Shown piece by piece: positions 1-9,067 of a stretch of 64,000 bases of DNA; positions within the stretch are counted from its first letter, which is position 1; every line of letters begins with the position of its first letter. Position numbers and translations under genes: made by a program. A model generated the notes under the pieces. That model worked only from the letters and a program-made list of their open reading frames with translations, did not search any database and was not told where the DNA came from. Source of the stretch: Cytidiella melzeri. Lineage: Eukaryota; Basidiomycota; Agaricomycetes; Polyporales; Irpicaceae. The stretch is from positions 1-64,000 of the forward strand of contig JABYQR010000106.1 of NCBI GenBank assembly GCA_022592445.1. Reading direction: 5' to 3'.

Positions 1-480
1 AGGGATTCCCCCAGTTCTTATTGTCCTATTGTCTTCCGTCTATTGTTTTCTGTCTATTGATAGGGATTCCCCAGGGATTCCCCCAGTTTCTATTGTTCTA
101 TTGTTCCTGTTCTATTGTTCTATAGTTCTATTGTTCTAGTTCTATTGTTCTACATACCTTGGTCCCTGATTGTTACCCTTGTCCTTTATTGCTCTATTGT
201 TACTCCAGCCCCACAGTTACTCCAGTCCCTAGTGTGGGAACTTGCACACAGACCATCCAGACACAGTATATATAGTAGACCTTACTCTCCCTAGCTCTGC
301 ATCTTGACCTCTCTGTCATTTGCACTGCTAGGTGAGTTACTGCATGTTAACTTAGTATCATACCCTATCAACTCTATCATTTGCACTGCTAGTATCCGGC
401 CTCAGTGCCTGCTTGCCTGCTCATCGTTGACTTTGACCTTGTTGTTGCTGTTGTAGATCCACCCTCTTCCATATCTACTT
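1..480 (+). mobile_element. LTR-like sequence (3' part, cut by window edge)
   Basis: This stretch is non-coding and resembles the two solo LTRs further on. It is rich in short TTCTATTG-type repeats (about 1-150), has a TATA box (tatatata around 266-274), then a repeated motif ending in gcactgctag, the first copy followed by a splice-donor-like GTGAGT. Recognisable Gypsy integrase sequence starts only at about 515, so this is probably the 3' part of an LTR inserted in the older Gypsy element. The left end and the target duplication lie outside the window, so element identity and exact borders are inferred. Confidence 0.4.
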
Positions 481-514
481 CCCTCCCTTGTTAGGGTTAT
501 CAGCATAGCAGCAG

Positions 515-872
515 TTGCTCTGCAACACAGACATTGCATCCCTTACCTTGTCTTGGTGCCGGCAATATTGGTCCTTCAACTTTGTCAGACCCCTCGCAAA
601 GACGCCTTGAGGAAACCAGTACTTGATTACTGGTATGGATCTTGGTACTGACTTCACTGTGGCCAACACACTGCCTTGCCAGTTGGCCAAATCCCTTGTG
701 AGCCTCCTGTGTTATGTCATAGCTATGCACTGTAAGCCTGCTGCCATCCTCACCAATAATGGCAAAGAATCTGAACATGTCATACCTTGTGCAAAACTTT
801 CTGCAACGGCTAGGTGTCCAACACATTCACACAGTACCCTACCATCTGCAAACCAATGGTCGGCTGGAGAAG
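515..872 (+). pseudogene. Ty3/Gypsy retrotransposon integrase, left half (dead)
   Basis: Plus-strand translation shows a Gypsy integrase core: WSFNFVRPL, then GMDLGTDFTVANTLPC, LTNNGKE and, after a frame change, HTVPYHLQTNGRLEK. In this family WSFDFV and LTDNGKE carry the first two catalytic Asp; both are Asn here (codons 578-580 and 755-757). A CGA-type codon has become TGA before GNQYLI. The reading is cut at 872 after GRLEK and resumes at 7214 with FNDTLVK, because a Copia element sits between. The element is not functional. Confidence 0.85.
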
Positions 873-1191
873 CAATGGGATTGCAAGCGCACACGAGTGA
901 TAACAAGTAGAGTGGATAATTAAATAATAGAGAATATACATGAGTTTATTTAATTTTCTGAAAAGCGGAAATAACTAAAATAGTTATGAAATAGAAGGAG
1001 GAATAGTGACATAGCGGAGCAAGTACTCGGAGTGTGTGGGGGAGGAACATACAAAAGTAGATCATGACATAGACGGATAACTAAATGGATAAGAGGAATG
1101 GATAGGATACAAATGGATTGCAGAACACACGAGATGGAAAGATAAAGACGACGAGTCGGAAGGCGGATTGGATATTGTTGGAGAACAATAC
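873..1191 (-). repeat. Copia 3' LTR (left copy)
   Basis: About 319 bp, repeated at 6893-7208. The outer end abuts the target duplication AGAAG and the inner end abuts the polypurine tract. The inner end holds a perfect palindrome, TATTGTT-GGAG-AACAATA (1173-1190). Differences from the right copy are mostly CG versus TG or CA. Confidence 0.9.
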
Positions 1192-1199
1192 TCCCCCTC
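1192..1199 (-). other. Copia polypurine tract
   Basis: On the minus strand this reads GAGGGGGA directly against the start of the 3' LTR. It is the usual plus-strand DNA primer site of LTR retrotransposons and fixes the inner LTR border. Confidence 0.75.
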
Positions 1200-1619
1200 A
1201 ACCATTGGCAAGATTGTTGAGCGCGAGTTGTTCTTGATGTTTAATGCAAGTGAGTCCATTTGTGAGCATGTCGGCCCGATTGTCTTGAACTGCAGTGAGG
1301 TACTTTGATAGATCTGTCGAGAACGCATTTGCGTACGAAGTGATGGCGATTGTCAATGTGTTTTGAACGGGCATGGAATTAATGGTCCTGGGCGAATGAA
1401 ATGGCGGCGAGGTTGTCGGTGGCAATCATTGTGGGTCCGTTTGAGGAGAGCCCAAAGCCAGATGGCTTCCTTAGTGGCATGAGCGAGTGCGGTGTACTCA
1501 GCTTTGATGGATGATAGAGCAACTGTGCTCTGTTTCTTCAAACTCCAGCTAACCAATCCAACTCCAAGCAGAAAGACGTATCCCAAAATTGATCAGCAAT
1601 CGATGCGACTCTGGCCCCA
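1200..1619 (-). pseudogene. Copia RNase H, C-terminal part
   Basis: Minus-strand frames show SILGYVFLLGVGLVSWS, then SSIKAEYTALAHATKEAIWL, then, after a frame change, MIATDNLAAISFAQ and KHIDNRHHFVRKCV. These are the conserved end blocks of the Copia RNase H domain. A TGA interrupts the block before SILGYV. The preceding block (the GYSDAD region) is not on this strand but inverted next to it. Confidence 0.85.
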
Positions 1620-1932
1620 GATGGAGACATGCAATCCGGTCTCTACCCCTCTGGACCCAAATGTTTCATTACTACCTGCTTCTGCTGATAACAACCTCAA
1701 CAACGACTTCCCCTACCAAGCCGTCATTAGCTCCCTTATGCATTCTGCCGTTGGCACTTGCCCCGACATCGCCTTTGCAGTGCAGTTGCTCAGTCAGTTC
1801 AACTCATCACATACATCAACTCACTGCACTGCTGCCAAACACATCCTACAATACCTCAAGGGAACAAGAGGACTTGGACTCACTTTTGGCAACTCTGCGG
1901 ACTTCGTTGTTACAGGATACAGCAACGCTGAC
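1620..1932 (+). other. Inverted 312-bp piece of Copia RT/RNase H
   Basis: Here the Copia reading is on the plus strand: TCNPVSTPLDPNV, YQAVISSLMHSAVG, CPDIAFAVQLLSQFN, AAKHILQYLKGTRG, GYSNAD. On both sides the element reads on the minus strand. It ends with QTRYADTILSRFG at 1933 and restarts with WGQSRID at 1619, exactly the residues that normally precede and follow this block. The segment has therefore been flipped in place with little or no loss. Confidence 0.88.
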
Positions 1933-2348
1933 CCAAAACGGGATAAAATGGTGTCAGCATAGCGTGTTTGAGTGAGGTTGATTGTAGCAAGGTTGCAGTC
2001 TCAAGAGATCTAAATGCCAACATATAGAGTGGCCTCTCCGAGATCGGTGATGTCAAAATACTTCTGCAGATCGTTCTTGAGTTTGCCAATGTCCTGGATT
2101 TTGTACAACGCAACAAGGCAGTTGTCGACATGTGTGCTAATAAGGGTGAGGATAGATCCAGAAAGACAGTGGTAGAGACAAGGGTCTTGTTGAGAACGTA
2201 CAAATCCAAGAAATTTGAGCAGAACTCGGTTGAGTTCAATGTGCCATGCACGTCCAGCTTGTTTCAGACCATAGAGTGCCTTATGGAGGCAACAAACGCG
2301 AGACATCCTGTCTTTGTAACCGGGTGCTTGGCACATATAGATATCCTC
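1933..2348 (-). pseudogene. Copia reverse transcriptase, C-terminal part
   Basis: The minus strand reads EDIYMCQAPGYKD, LHKALYGLKQAGRAWH, GFVRSQQDPCLY, THVDNCL and TDLGEATLYVGI. The family active site YVDD appears as HVDN, the second Asp codon being AAC (2121-2123). An in-frame TAG (2349-2351) separates this from the upstream ORF; it is a stop codon, not a frameshift. Confidence 0.88.
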
Positions 2349-4219
2349 CTATAAAGTGGAATTGAGGTAGGCACCAACAACGTCTACTTGATGAAGCTCG
2401 AGATCAAGGCATGCAGTGACAGCGATGAGAGTTCGGAAAGTTTCAAGTTGCATGACAGGAGTGTGGGTGGCAAAAAAGTTTTGGCCCGGAATCTGTGAAA
2501 AACCTTGCACTACAAGTTGTGCCTTGTACTTGAGAACATTCCCATCAGAGTTGCGTTTGATGGCAAAGACCCAACAACAGCCGACTGCCTTTTGTTCGGT
2601 TGGTAATTCTTCAACTGTATAGGTTCCTAGTTTCTTCAGCTGATCCATTTCCTTATCCATGGCTTCCTTCCATGACAACCAATCCAATCGGGCCTTGACT
2701 TCATCAATAGTCTGGGACATGTCAGGATTGAGGGCGGCGAAGCATAGGTTAGCTTCCGTTTCAGAGATTGGATCTAAGATCTCCCCCTGAGCCAAAGGTT
2801 CGGATACAGCTGCAGGTGTTACCCTTGATTGTGGTTTAGCAGACATTGCCCAAAGAGTCATCTGCTTTCCATTGTTTGCTTTGAGATAGTTGACACGTTC
2901 AATATTTTGATGAGTGCGTGTGACAGCAAGAGGAGGTGCAAGAGGAGGTGTGACAACTTGGGGCTTTACAACAGCTGGCAAAGCCAGAGAATTCTCCCCC
3001 TCAAGACCCGAAGTAGTCTTGCCTGTTTCAATGATAAGAGCTGTAAGGCCGTTGCTTTTGACAAAGATCACATCTCTTGATGCCAGCACATGCCGAGCTC
3101 CAGGCACATAGTACCTCCATCCAACTGTGGATTCCTTAATCCCCACAAATTTGCGCTTGATTGACTGCGTGTTTAGTTTAGATGTGTGGACGTTCACACG
3201 TACCCAGCAATCTGCGCCAAATTTGTGGATATTTGACAAATTTGGTTTCCTTGACCATAAGGCTTTGTAGGGGGTCTTCCCTGACAAAGCACGAGTTGGA
3301 GAGCAGTTTTTGAGGTATGCTGAATAGAAAGTTGCCTCTTCCCATAAAAACTTTGGAAGTTCATGAGCTATGAGCATAGTGCAGGTGTGTTCAACAAGAG
3401 TCTGATTGAGATGTTTGGACACACCGTTATACTCCGGTGAGTAAGGTGATGTGGGTTTGAGTTGAATTCTGCGTTTATTGACATATGCTTTGGTAGCACC
3501 TAAAACATATTCCTTTGCATTATCAACACGGAGTGTCTTGATGCAATGATTGAGGTGGTTCTCAATCCAAGCGTCAAGTTCCTCTATCTTTGCAGCTGTT
3601 TTGTCCCAATCCTTAATATAAGAAGTCCAGACGTATCGCGTTTTGCCATCTGTAAATGTTATCATATAGCAATTACCCTGAAGCAATGTGATGGAGGCAG
3701 GTCCCCAGATGTTGGTAAAGATCAATTCGCCAATTTTGGAGATCTTGCGTAAGCTTTGGGTGGGAAACGGCACGTGGGAGTGTTTCGCCTGGATACAGGA
3801 TTTGCACATAAAGTTCAGGTCTGAAGACATATCAACATTCATTCCTGATACCAGTCCATTGTTGTGCAGCTCCTTTAGTTGTTTCCTGTTGAGATGGCCA
3901 AGGGCACAGTGCCACTCGTACCATGATTGAGGGGTATCAGCAATCATACTCATGGCAGAGACGGGTTTAGCGTCCATTTGGTAAAGGTAGCCGGATTTGC
4001 TCCTGCGTCCAATCAGCTTGTTGCCGTCTTTATTCAACAACTCTTTTTCATTGCCCTCGTAGGACAGTCCAGAGCTAGTGAGGCAACCAAGCGAGATTAG
4101 ATTGAACTTCATAGAAGGAGCGTGAAGCACATCTTTGAGCAAGATAGGGACAGAACTCTGTCTGGTGTTGAATATGATGTGCACATTGCCTCGTCCGAGG
4201 CTAGTGCAGTTGCCGACGC
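2349..4219 (-). pseudogene. Copia integrase and N-terminal reverse transcriptase
   Basis: One long minus-strand frame. It holds the GAG-pre-integrase zinc segment (WHCALGHLN ... CKSCIQAKH), the integrase core (FTNIWGPASI, LRVDNAKEY, YSPEYNGVSKH), a C-terminal integrase block (FGADCWVRV) and the start of RT (WKEAMDKEM, KAQLVVQGFSQ, QVDVVGAYLN). The first catalytic Asp of the DDE triad is Asn (codon 3711-3713), so even an expressed protein should be inactive. The apparent ATG near 4256 lies in the inserted LTR; the true upstream continuation is the protease at 4976. Confidence 0.9.
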
Positions 4220-4975
4220 TGTCATGGATGGCCTGACTAGCCCTTAATTTTCGCAATTTACCTCTTGTTTTTATCTATAAAACTCCAGGCTGCAGCTCAG
4301 TTGCAACCTTCTCTGCACAAACTCCTTTGCACGTCTATTAAGCGCCCGTATCACGTGGCTTAGATGCTCCACACGGTCACATTACTTGCTACTACGTCAC
4401 ACTGGCATGTGACTTAGCTTAAAGTAAGACCACATGGCTACAGACACATGGTTCAGCCCATAGCTAGGGTTTGATGTCATAAATGACGTCCACATGGACT
4501 CCTTTTGTTCTTTCCTTATTGTTCTCTTTATGGAAGGATGTTCTCACAGGTGTGGGAATGGAATACAATAGTTGGTCTCCTTTTAGATAGATTCTCTCAC
4601 GGGTAGAGTTCTTGGCAAGGTCTAGACAATAGCTATTGTTCTCCTTTAGGTAGTTCTTTTGTTCTTCGTTCACACGGCTTCTTGCAAAGCCTGCCCTCAA
4701 CATGGTCTGTGCGCAGGTCCCTGAAGTCTATATATACTGCTGCATGTACGCTCCTAGCCCCCATCTCGACCTCTTGGTCTTTACTGGGCTAGGTAAGCAA
4801 ATCCCCTCTGTACTACATAGCTGGTAGTAAGAATACTAACTTGGTCTTTACTGGGCTAGACATCTGTATAAGGTTTATAGCTGGTGAGAGTATTGAGCTT
4901 CACGCCTACCACCACCACTTCGTCGTCATCCACTTCGTGTCCCTGTTTGTCACGTTGAGCCTTGTCTCCGTGTCA
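4220..4975 (+). mobile_element. Solo LTR inserted in Copia protease/integrase linker
   Basis: It begins TGTCATGG and ends CCGTGTCA, a TG...CA inverted terminus, and is flanked by GACGC on both sides (4215-4219, 4976-4980). Excising it with one GACGC copy rejoins the Copia protease frame to its downstream part. A TATA box (around 4728-4736) gives plus orientation. Downstream is a twice-repeated motif ending ctttactgggctag, the first copy followed by a donor-like GTAAGC. No coding sequence remains, so this is a recombination remnant of an LTR element of another family. Confidence 0.9.
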
Positions 4976-5446
4976 GACGCTGTGGATAGCGCTCAATACC
5001 AGTGTATAACTGACAAATAGAGATTGGTCAGCTACAATGTGTGACATTGTACCGGTATTGGCAAGCCAGATTGCTTGCGTTGTGAGAAAAGCTTCCTCCC
5101 CGGCAACAAATGTGTATTTTTCCGCATCGTCTGAGTCGCTTGGACTATTGCCACCTTCCGTGATGTGTGAGCAGCTTCTTTGTCCCTTGCCCTTATCGAC
5201 TTTCCTATCCTTCTTTCCTTTGTCTTTTTCCTTCTCCTTCTGTTTCTCCTCATTTTTCCTAGCTTCCTTCCTACATTCAGGCTTGATATGACCTTCAATC
5301 CCGCACCCATGACAGGAAACACCTGATTGAAACTTGGATCTGATGCATCGTTTAGTATTGGTGTACAGGGTTGTCTCGGTAGTTGAGCGCTCCTTTTGGC
5401 GGCCTTCTTCCTGTAGTATGCAACCAATAATATTGGCAGAAGTTAG
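4976..5446 (-). pseudogene. Copia gag C-terminus (CCHC knuckle) and protease start
   Basis: The minus strand reads LTSANIIGCILQEEGR, then the zinc knuckle CHGCGIEGHIKPEC (CX2CX4HX4C), a Lys/Glu-rich linker, and WLANTGTMSHIVADQSLF. The last block is the protease active site, normally with DSG or DTG. The Asp codon is AAT here (5057-5059), so the protease is dead. Both ends of the piece are cut by solo-LTR insertions. Confidence 0.88.
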
Positions 5447-6161
5447 TGTCACAGATTTTCAATGTTTCTACTAGACTTGCCTTACCAGGCAACAGTATTA
5501 TTGGGAATATTTAAGCGCTTATCCAGCGCTTATCCAGCGCTTATCCGGCGTCTATTTAGGCGCTTATCCAGCGCTTATCAGGCGCTTATTCCGGCGCTTA
5601 TTCTCAGTGCCTATCAATTGATGCGCTGATGCGCCTCCTGTCTCTGATGCGCTGATGCGCTCCTTTCCTTATCTGTGTATCACATGATAGAACTCTCTGG
5701 AACATTGTGGAACATGCTGGAACTATGATGTCATAGTATAGAACATTCCATTAGATGATGTCATAGTTCTTAGAACCTTCTGGAAAAGTCTAGCCTTGTC
5801 TTAGAACAAGCTAGAACAAGTCTAGCCTTGGTGCTGGGTCATGGGGTCAGGTCATGGGGACAATTGCTATTGGTTGATTATTGAAGTGGCACCACTAGGG
5901 CATAGGGCATGCTTAGTAAGGTAGATTACTTCGCTTACTCATGTAGGTATTAGGGGTCTTAGGGTAGTACCTGGGGTCCTCCCCTTCATGTATATATAGA
6001 GGCACTCCTGAGGGCATATCCCCTCAGTCTTATCCACTCTGTTGAACTAGGACTACTCAGTACCTCACAGTACTTCGCTCACCACATCTCTTACTCTCTA
6101 TCTCCATCAACTCCCCCCAGTTTATCAACTTACCTGGTGAGTAGTAACCTTAACTGTTACA
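5447..6161 (+). mobile_element. Solo LTR inserted in Copia gag
   Basis: It begins TGTCACAG and ends CTGTTACA, an eight-base imperfect inverted terminus, flanked by GTTAG on both sides (5442-5446, 6162-6166). A TATA box (5991-5999) gives plus orientation, and a donor-like GGTGAGT follows near the end. Positions 5514-5602 hold a minisatellite. It differs in sequence from the 4220-4975 LTR, so it marks a separate insertion event. Confidence 0.92.
5514..5602. repeat. GCGCTTATCC minisatellite inside solo LTR
   Basis: About seven imperfect head-to-tail copies of a 10-13 bp unit with the core GCGCTTAT, followed by a GATGCGCT-type repeat to about 5670. It lies in the U3 part upstream of the LTR TATA box, where such arrays can act as enhancers. 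Confidence 0.8.
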
Positions 6162-6730
6162 GTTAGCATGTTGTCTAGCAAAATGGAAGCAATCAAAGGG
6201 TCCCAAGTGGGTGGTAAGGCGGTTAGGATAACAGAGGCAAGTTTGTTATTGGAGATCTTTGTTGTTTGAATGAGATTGATCTCTTGCCACAGGCTCTTGA
6301 TTTTCCGGATTTCTTCCTCAAGATTAGAACCTTCTGTTATGGAATATTGGAGGAAGCAATGGCGGAGAACAATAAGTGCTACAGCACCTTCATTATTGAA
6401 TACATTGGCAAGAGTGTTGAAAGTGTCCTTCAAGGTAGCGGCGGAAATCACATGTGCCATCATAGCGTTTGAAAAGCAGAGTCAAATAGCTGTAAGAGCC
6501 GTTCAATCGTTCTTTGTCCAATTGACAAGAAGTTCTGCATCTGTGGGTTCAGCAATATCTCCGGATGTATAATCCCACAGACCCATGTCCATAAGAATGT
6601 CTGAGATTTGAACGCGCCAAGTGATTTAATTCTTGGCTCCCTGTAATGGGTTGATTCAGTAAGTGCCCAAGTGTTCAGACGCACTAGAAGTTGCCGCAGT
6701 GACGGAGGCAGGTGTGGGAGTAGTAGACAT
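6162..6730 (-). pseudogene. Copia gag N-terminal part
   Basis: The minus-strand frame starts MSTTPTPASVTAATSS at 6730 and continues with WRVQISDILMDMGLWDY, AELLVNWTKND, SAATLKDTFNTLANVFN and LPPTWDPLIASI, typical of Copia gag (the UBN2-like fold). Several stops occur, at least one a TGA at a former CGA. The end at 6162 is a solo-LTR junction and continues at 5446. Confidence 0.85.
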
Positions 6731-6868
6731 AGCAATCTAATAATAAGATCTTGAAGTAATAGAGATGTCCTACGGGTGTAATGCTGACGTATTGTTGCCG
6801 TGATCCGAAAAGGGTCCAAGTATAGAGCTTGAAGTTATCGAGAGATTGGTGCGCTTTGGATAGAGTGC

Positions 6869-6881
6869 GGGGCTCATAACC
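6869..6881 (-). other. Copia primer-binding site
   Basis: The minus strand reads GGTTATGAGCCCC just inside the 5' LTR, resembling the initiator-Met tRNA-derived site (TGGTATCAGAGC type) of Copia elements. It fixes the 5' side of the element. The few bases between it and 6893 may belong to the LTR. Confidence 0.6.
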
Positions 6882-6892
6882 TATTGTTTTGC

Positions 6893-7208
6893 CAGGGGAT
6901 TGCAAGCACACACAAGTGATAACGAGTAGAGTGGATAATTCATAGAAAATATACATGAGTTTATATAATTTTCTGAAAAGCGGAAATAACTAAAATAGTA
7001 ATGAAATAGAAGGAGGAATAGTGACATAGCGGAGCGGGTACTCAGAGTGTGTGTGGGGGAGGAACATACAAAAGTAGATCATCACATAGATGGATAACTA
7101 AATGGATAAGAGGAATGGATAGGATACAAACGGATTGCAGAACGCATGAGACGGAAAGATCAAGACGGCGAGTTGGAAGGCGGATTGGATATCATTGGAG
7201 AACAATAC
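6893..7208 (-). repeat. Copia 5' LTR (right copy)
   Basis: Partner of 873-1191, ending at the AGAAG duplication (7209-7213). At least eleven differences between the two copies are CG against TG or CA, in both directions, so each copy has lost CpGs on its own since insertion. Confidence 0.9.
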
Positions 7209-7820
7209 AGAAGTTCAATGATACACTGGTGAAAATTTTAGCCAGGGTATGTGCTTCAAGTTCACACAACCAATGGGACGAGGGCTTACCAGATGTCCTT
7301 CTTGCACATCACGCCCATCATAACCCATTGCTCCAAATGTCCCTGTTTTATATGACATATGGACGATACCCATGTTTGCCCAATGATCACATCTACTACA
7401 TTGTTTGTGCTCCTCCTACCAATCAGGAGATTGAAGCCCCTCAGATCAAGCAACTCAAGCATCTTCAAGACCTTAGTCAGTATTGAGACGAGGCCAACAA
7501 CAAGGCATCTGCTCGCCTACAGAAGGAGGCTGAGAGACAAGAGGAGACATACAAGGAGGAGGCAATTGGGGTTGGTGACCTGGTAAAACGTAAGTTCAAA
7601 TCCCCCACTAAGTTACATCCTTGCTGGGATGGCCCCTTCCTCTTTGGAGCAGTCACGGGGAAAAATACTTACCAGCTGCAAACCAGAACTGGCTATGTCC
7701 ATCCACACCTATACAATGGAGACCACCTTTGCCATTAGTTTCCTGGACAGCACAACAAATGAGCTTTGTGGCATGCCAGCAACAACCTGCAAGGACGAGA
7801 CAAACAAGAGCAATTAAGAA
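7209..7820 (+). pseudogene. Ty3/Gypsy integrase, right half and C-terminus
   Basis: This continues the integrase cut at 872: KFNDTLVKILARVC, NQWDEGLPDVLLAHHAHHNP, SLFYMTYGRYPCLPND, then VGDLVKRKFKSP, HPCWDGPFLFGAVTGK and NTYQLQTRTGYVHPHLYNG. These are the YGRxP block and the GPF/Y module of Gypsy integrase. A TGA interrupts it near 7486. No chromodomain is visible. Coding similarity fades after about 7740. Confidence 0.87.
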
Positions 7821-7942
7821 TTGCTAGGCGTGCGGCTGTGTGAATTGCATGTTGGTTAGCTCCCAATCAGGCTTGATAAGTCTTTCTGTTTTCATTTCTT
7901 TTCTGTTTGTTTTTCATGATATCTTTCGAGACAAAAGTTCTC

Positions 7943-8164
7943 ACAAGGGGGTAGTGTTGTATGACTAGCTTATTCAGGTTTGGCTGATTATTTGTTCTTC
8001 TGATTACCTGACTCAATTATCGTTGTGTTCAATTATTGTACTATAAGTGACTCATATTTTCCAATCCTTTTGTATCAGCTATGACTCCTGTACTTATTGT
8101 AGTTTATTTAAGTACAGGAAATGCAAACGACGAGGGGCAGATTTCTCTCGCCCATTTCTTCGCA
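7943..8164 (+). mobile_element. Gypsy polypurine tract and start of its 3' LTR
   Basis: ACAAGGGGGTAG (7943-7953) is a polypurine tract placed after the pol end, and TGTTGTATGACTAG follows as a plausible LTR start at 7954. The right border is not certain; I place it before the tRNA-like unit. The matching 5' LTR is not in the window, so the LTR cannot be confirmed by self-comparison. Confidence 0.5.
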
Positions 8165-8214
8165 AATGACTGAGCTTTGTCAGAAGTGGGTGAAACCACA
8201 AATGTAAATATAAT

Positions 8215-8286
8215 GGCTAGTGAGGGGATTGAACCCCGGACCCATGCAAAAGCAATACACACACTTAAACATTCAGCTACGGGACC
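8215..8286 (-). repeat. tRNA-like unit (SINE head or tRNA pseudogene)
   Basis: The minus strand has tRNA length (72 nt): GGTCCCGTAGCTGAA at the 5' side, an anticodon stem GTGTA/TGCAT with loop TTGCTTT (apparent anticodon GCT), a strong B box GGGGTTCAATCCCC and 3' TAGCC. The acceptor stem pairs poorly beyond the first three positions, so it is not a working tRNA. It sits exactly where a broken coding frame ends, which suits a tRNA-derived SINE insertion. No second copy in the window proves this. Confidence 0.45.
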
Positions 8287-8690
8287 ATCTGGAACAAATG
8301 ATCAATGTCTGTATTGTCATCAAGTAAGGTTACCAATTCAAGTGGAATGCTCGTGTCAATATTGTCCGAGTCCTGGGCTACAGCATTGATGTCATTGTCT
8401 AGCTCCTCACCAAGGGTCTCTAAGGAAGCGTGATTGTTGACATTAAGCTCTTTCCACAGTTTGGGTTCATTTGTGCAAACATGTTGTAGGAGCTTCAGTG
8501 TGTTATGGCTTGTGAGGCTTGCTTGAGAGGGGTTGTACTGAGAATCCTCCAGTGGGCACATGGAGAATGCCTAGCATGAAGATGTCTTGTTAGTAAGAGG
8601 TTGGGTGGCTCAAAGTCTACTCACATTCTTCACAATTTGAGGATTGCAGATGCCATTGAGAACAGCACACCATGTCCAGTATATTCAGGT
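8277..8690 (-). pseudogene. Unidentified gene fragment with one intron
   Basis: The minus strand shows coding-like sequence, WCAVLNGICNPQIVKN, then a clean intron (GTGAGTAG ... branch CTTACTAAC ... CATGCTAG), then in phase AFSMCPLEDSQYNPSQ and an acidic Asn/Asp-rich stretch ending IDHLFQMVP. The stop falls inside the tRNA-like unit, so the 3' end is probably lost. I do not recognise the family. It could be a remnant of a cellular gene or of a DNA transposon. Confidence 0.45.
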
Positions 8691-9067
8691 CAAAGGTTCA
8701 ATTATGCTGAGATATGAAACAAAAGTATAAACCAAGATCTCTAATACATGAAGCGAGAGAAATACAGTAACAGCAAAAAGTGCTTCAACACTACAAGCGT
8801 GCAATAATTTTCTCATCATGCGAGCTCATTTCTGTGCATTTCTATCTACTCTCAATTTTCACACACTATATACAATGTACAAATCATGTTCCTGGTAGAA
8901 ATGACTTGGTCTGCGTTGTGTGCAAAAAATAGTGCATGATCCGCGCAAAAGCTGTGTTTAGCGCCCATGTGTCATACTACTACTATTGTGCATTATCTCC
9001 ACTATTCTATGTAAAACTTTGTCAGAAAATTCTGGTTAAAATGGTACCTAGTATAGAACCCCTTTGC

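Larger units (their letters stand above)
873..7208 (-). mobile_element. Ty1/Copia retrotransposon, nested in Gypsy, degenerate
   Basis: This is a minus-strand Copia element with two LTRs, flanked by the direct repeat AGAAG (868-872 and 7209-7213), the 5-bp duplication expected of Copia. Removing it joins the Gypsy integrase in frame (GRLEK then FND). Reading 5' to 3' on the minus strand: LTR, primer-binding site, gag, CCHC knuckle, protease, integrase, reverse transcriptase, RNase H, polypurine tract, LTR. Pol order protease-integrase-RT is diagnostic of Copia. Two solo LTRs (4220-4975 and 5447-6161) interrupt it, and 1620-1932 is inverted. Multiple stops and mutated catalytic residues show it is dead. 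Confidence 0.92.

Noticed and set aside
4220..4256. ATG at 4256 as start of a Copia polyprotein
   Set aside because: These bases belong to the inserted solo LTR; the real upstream frame is the protease at 4976.
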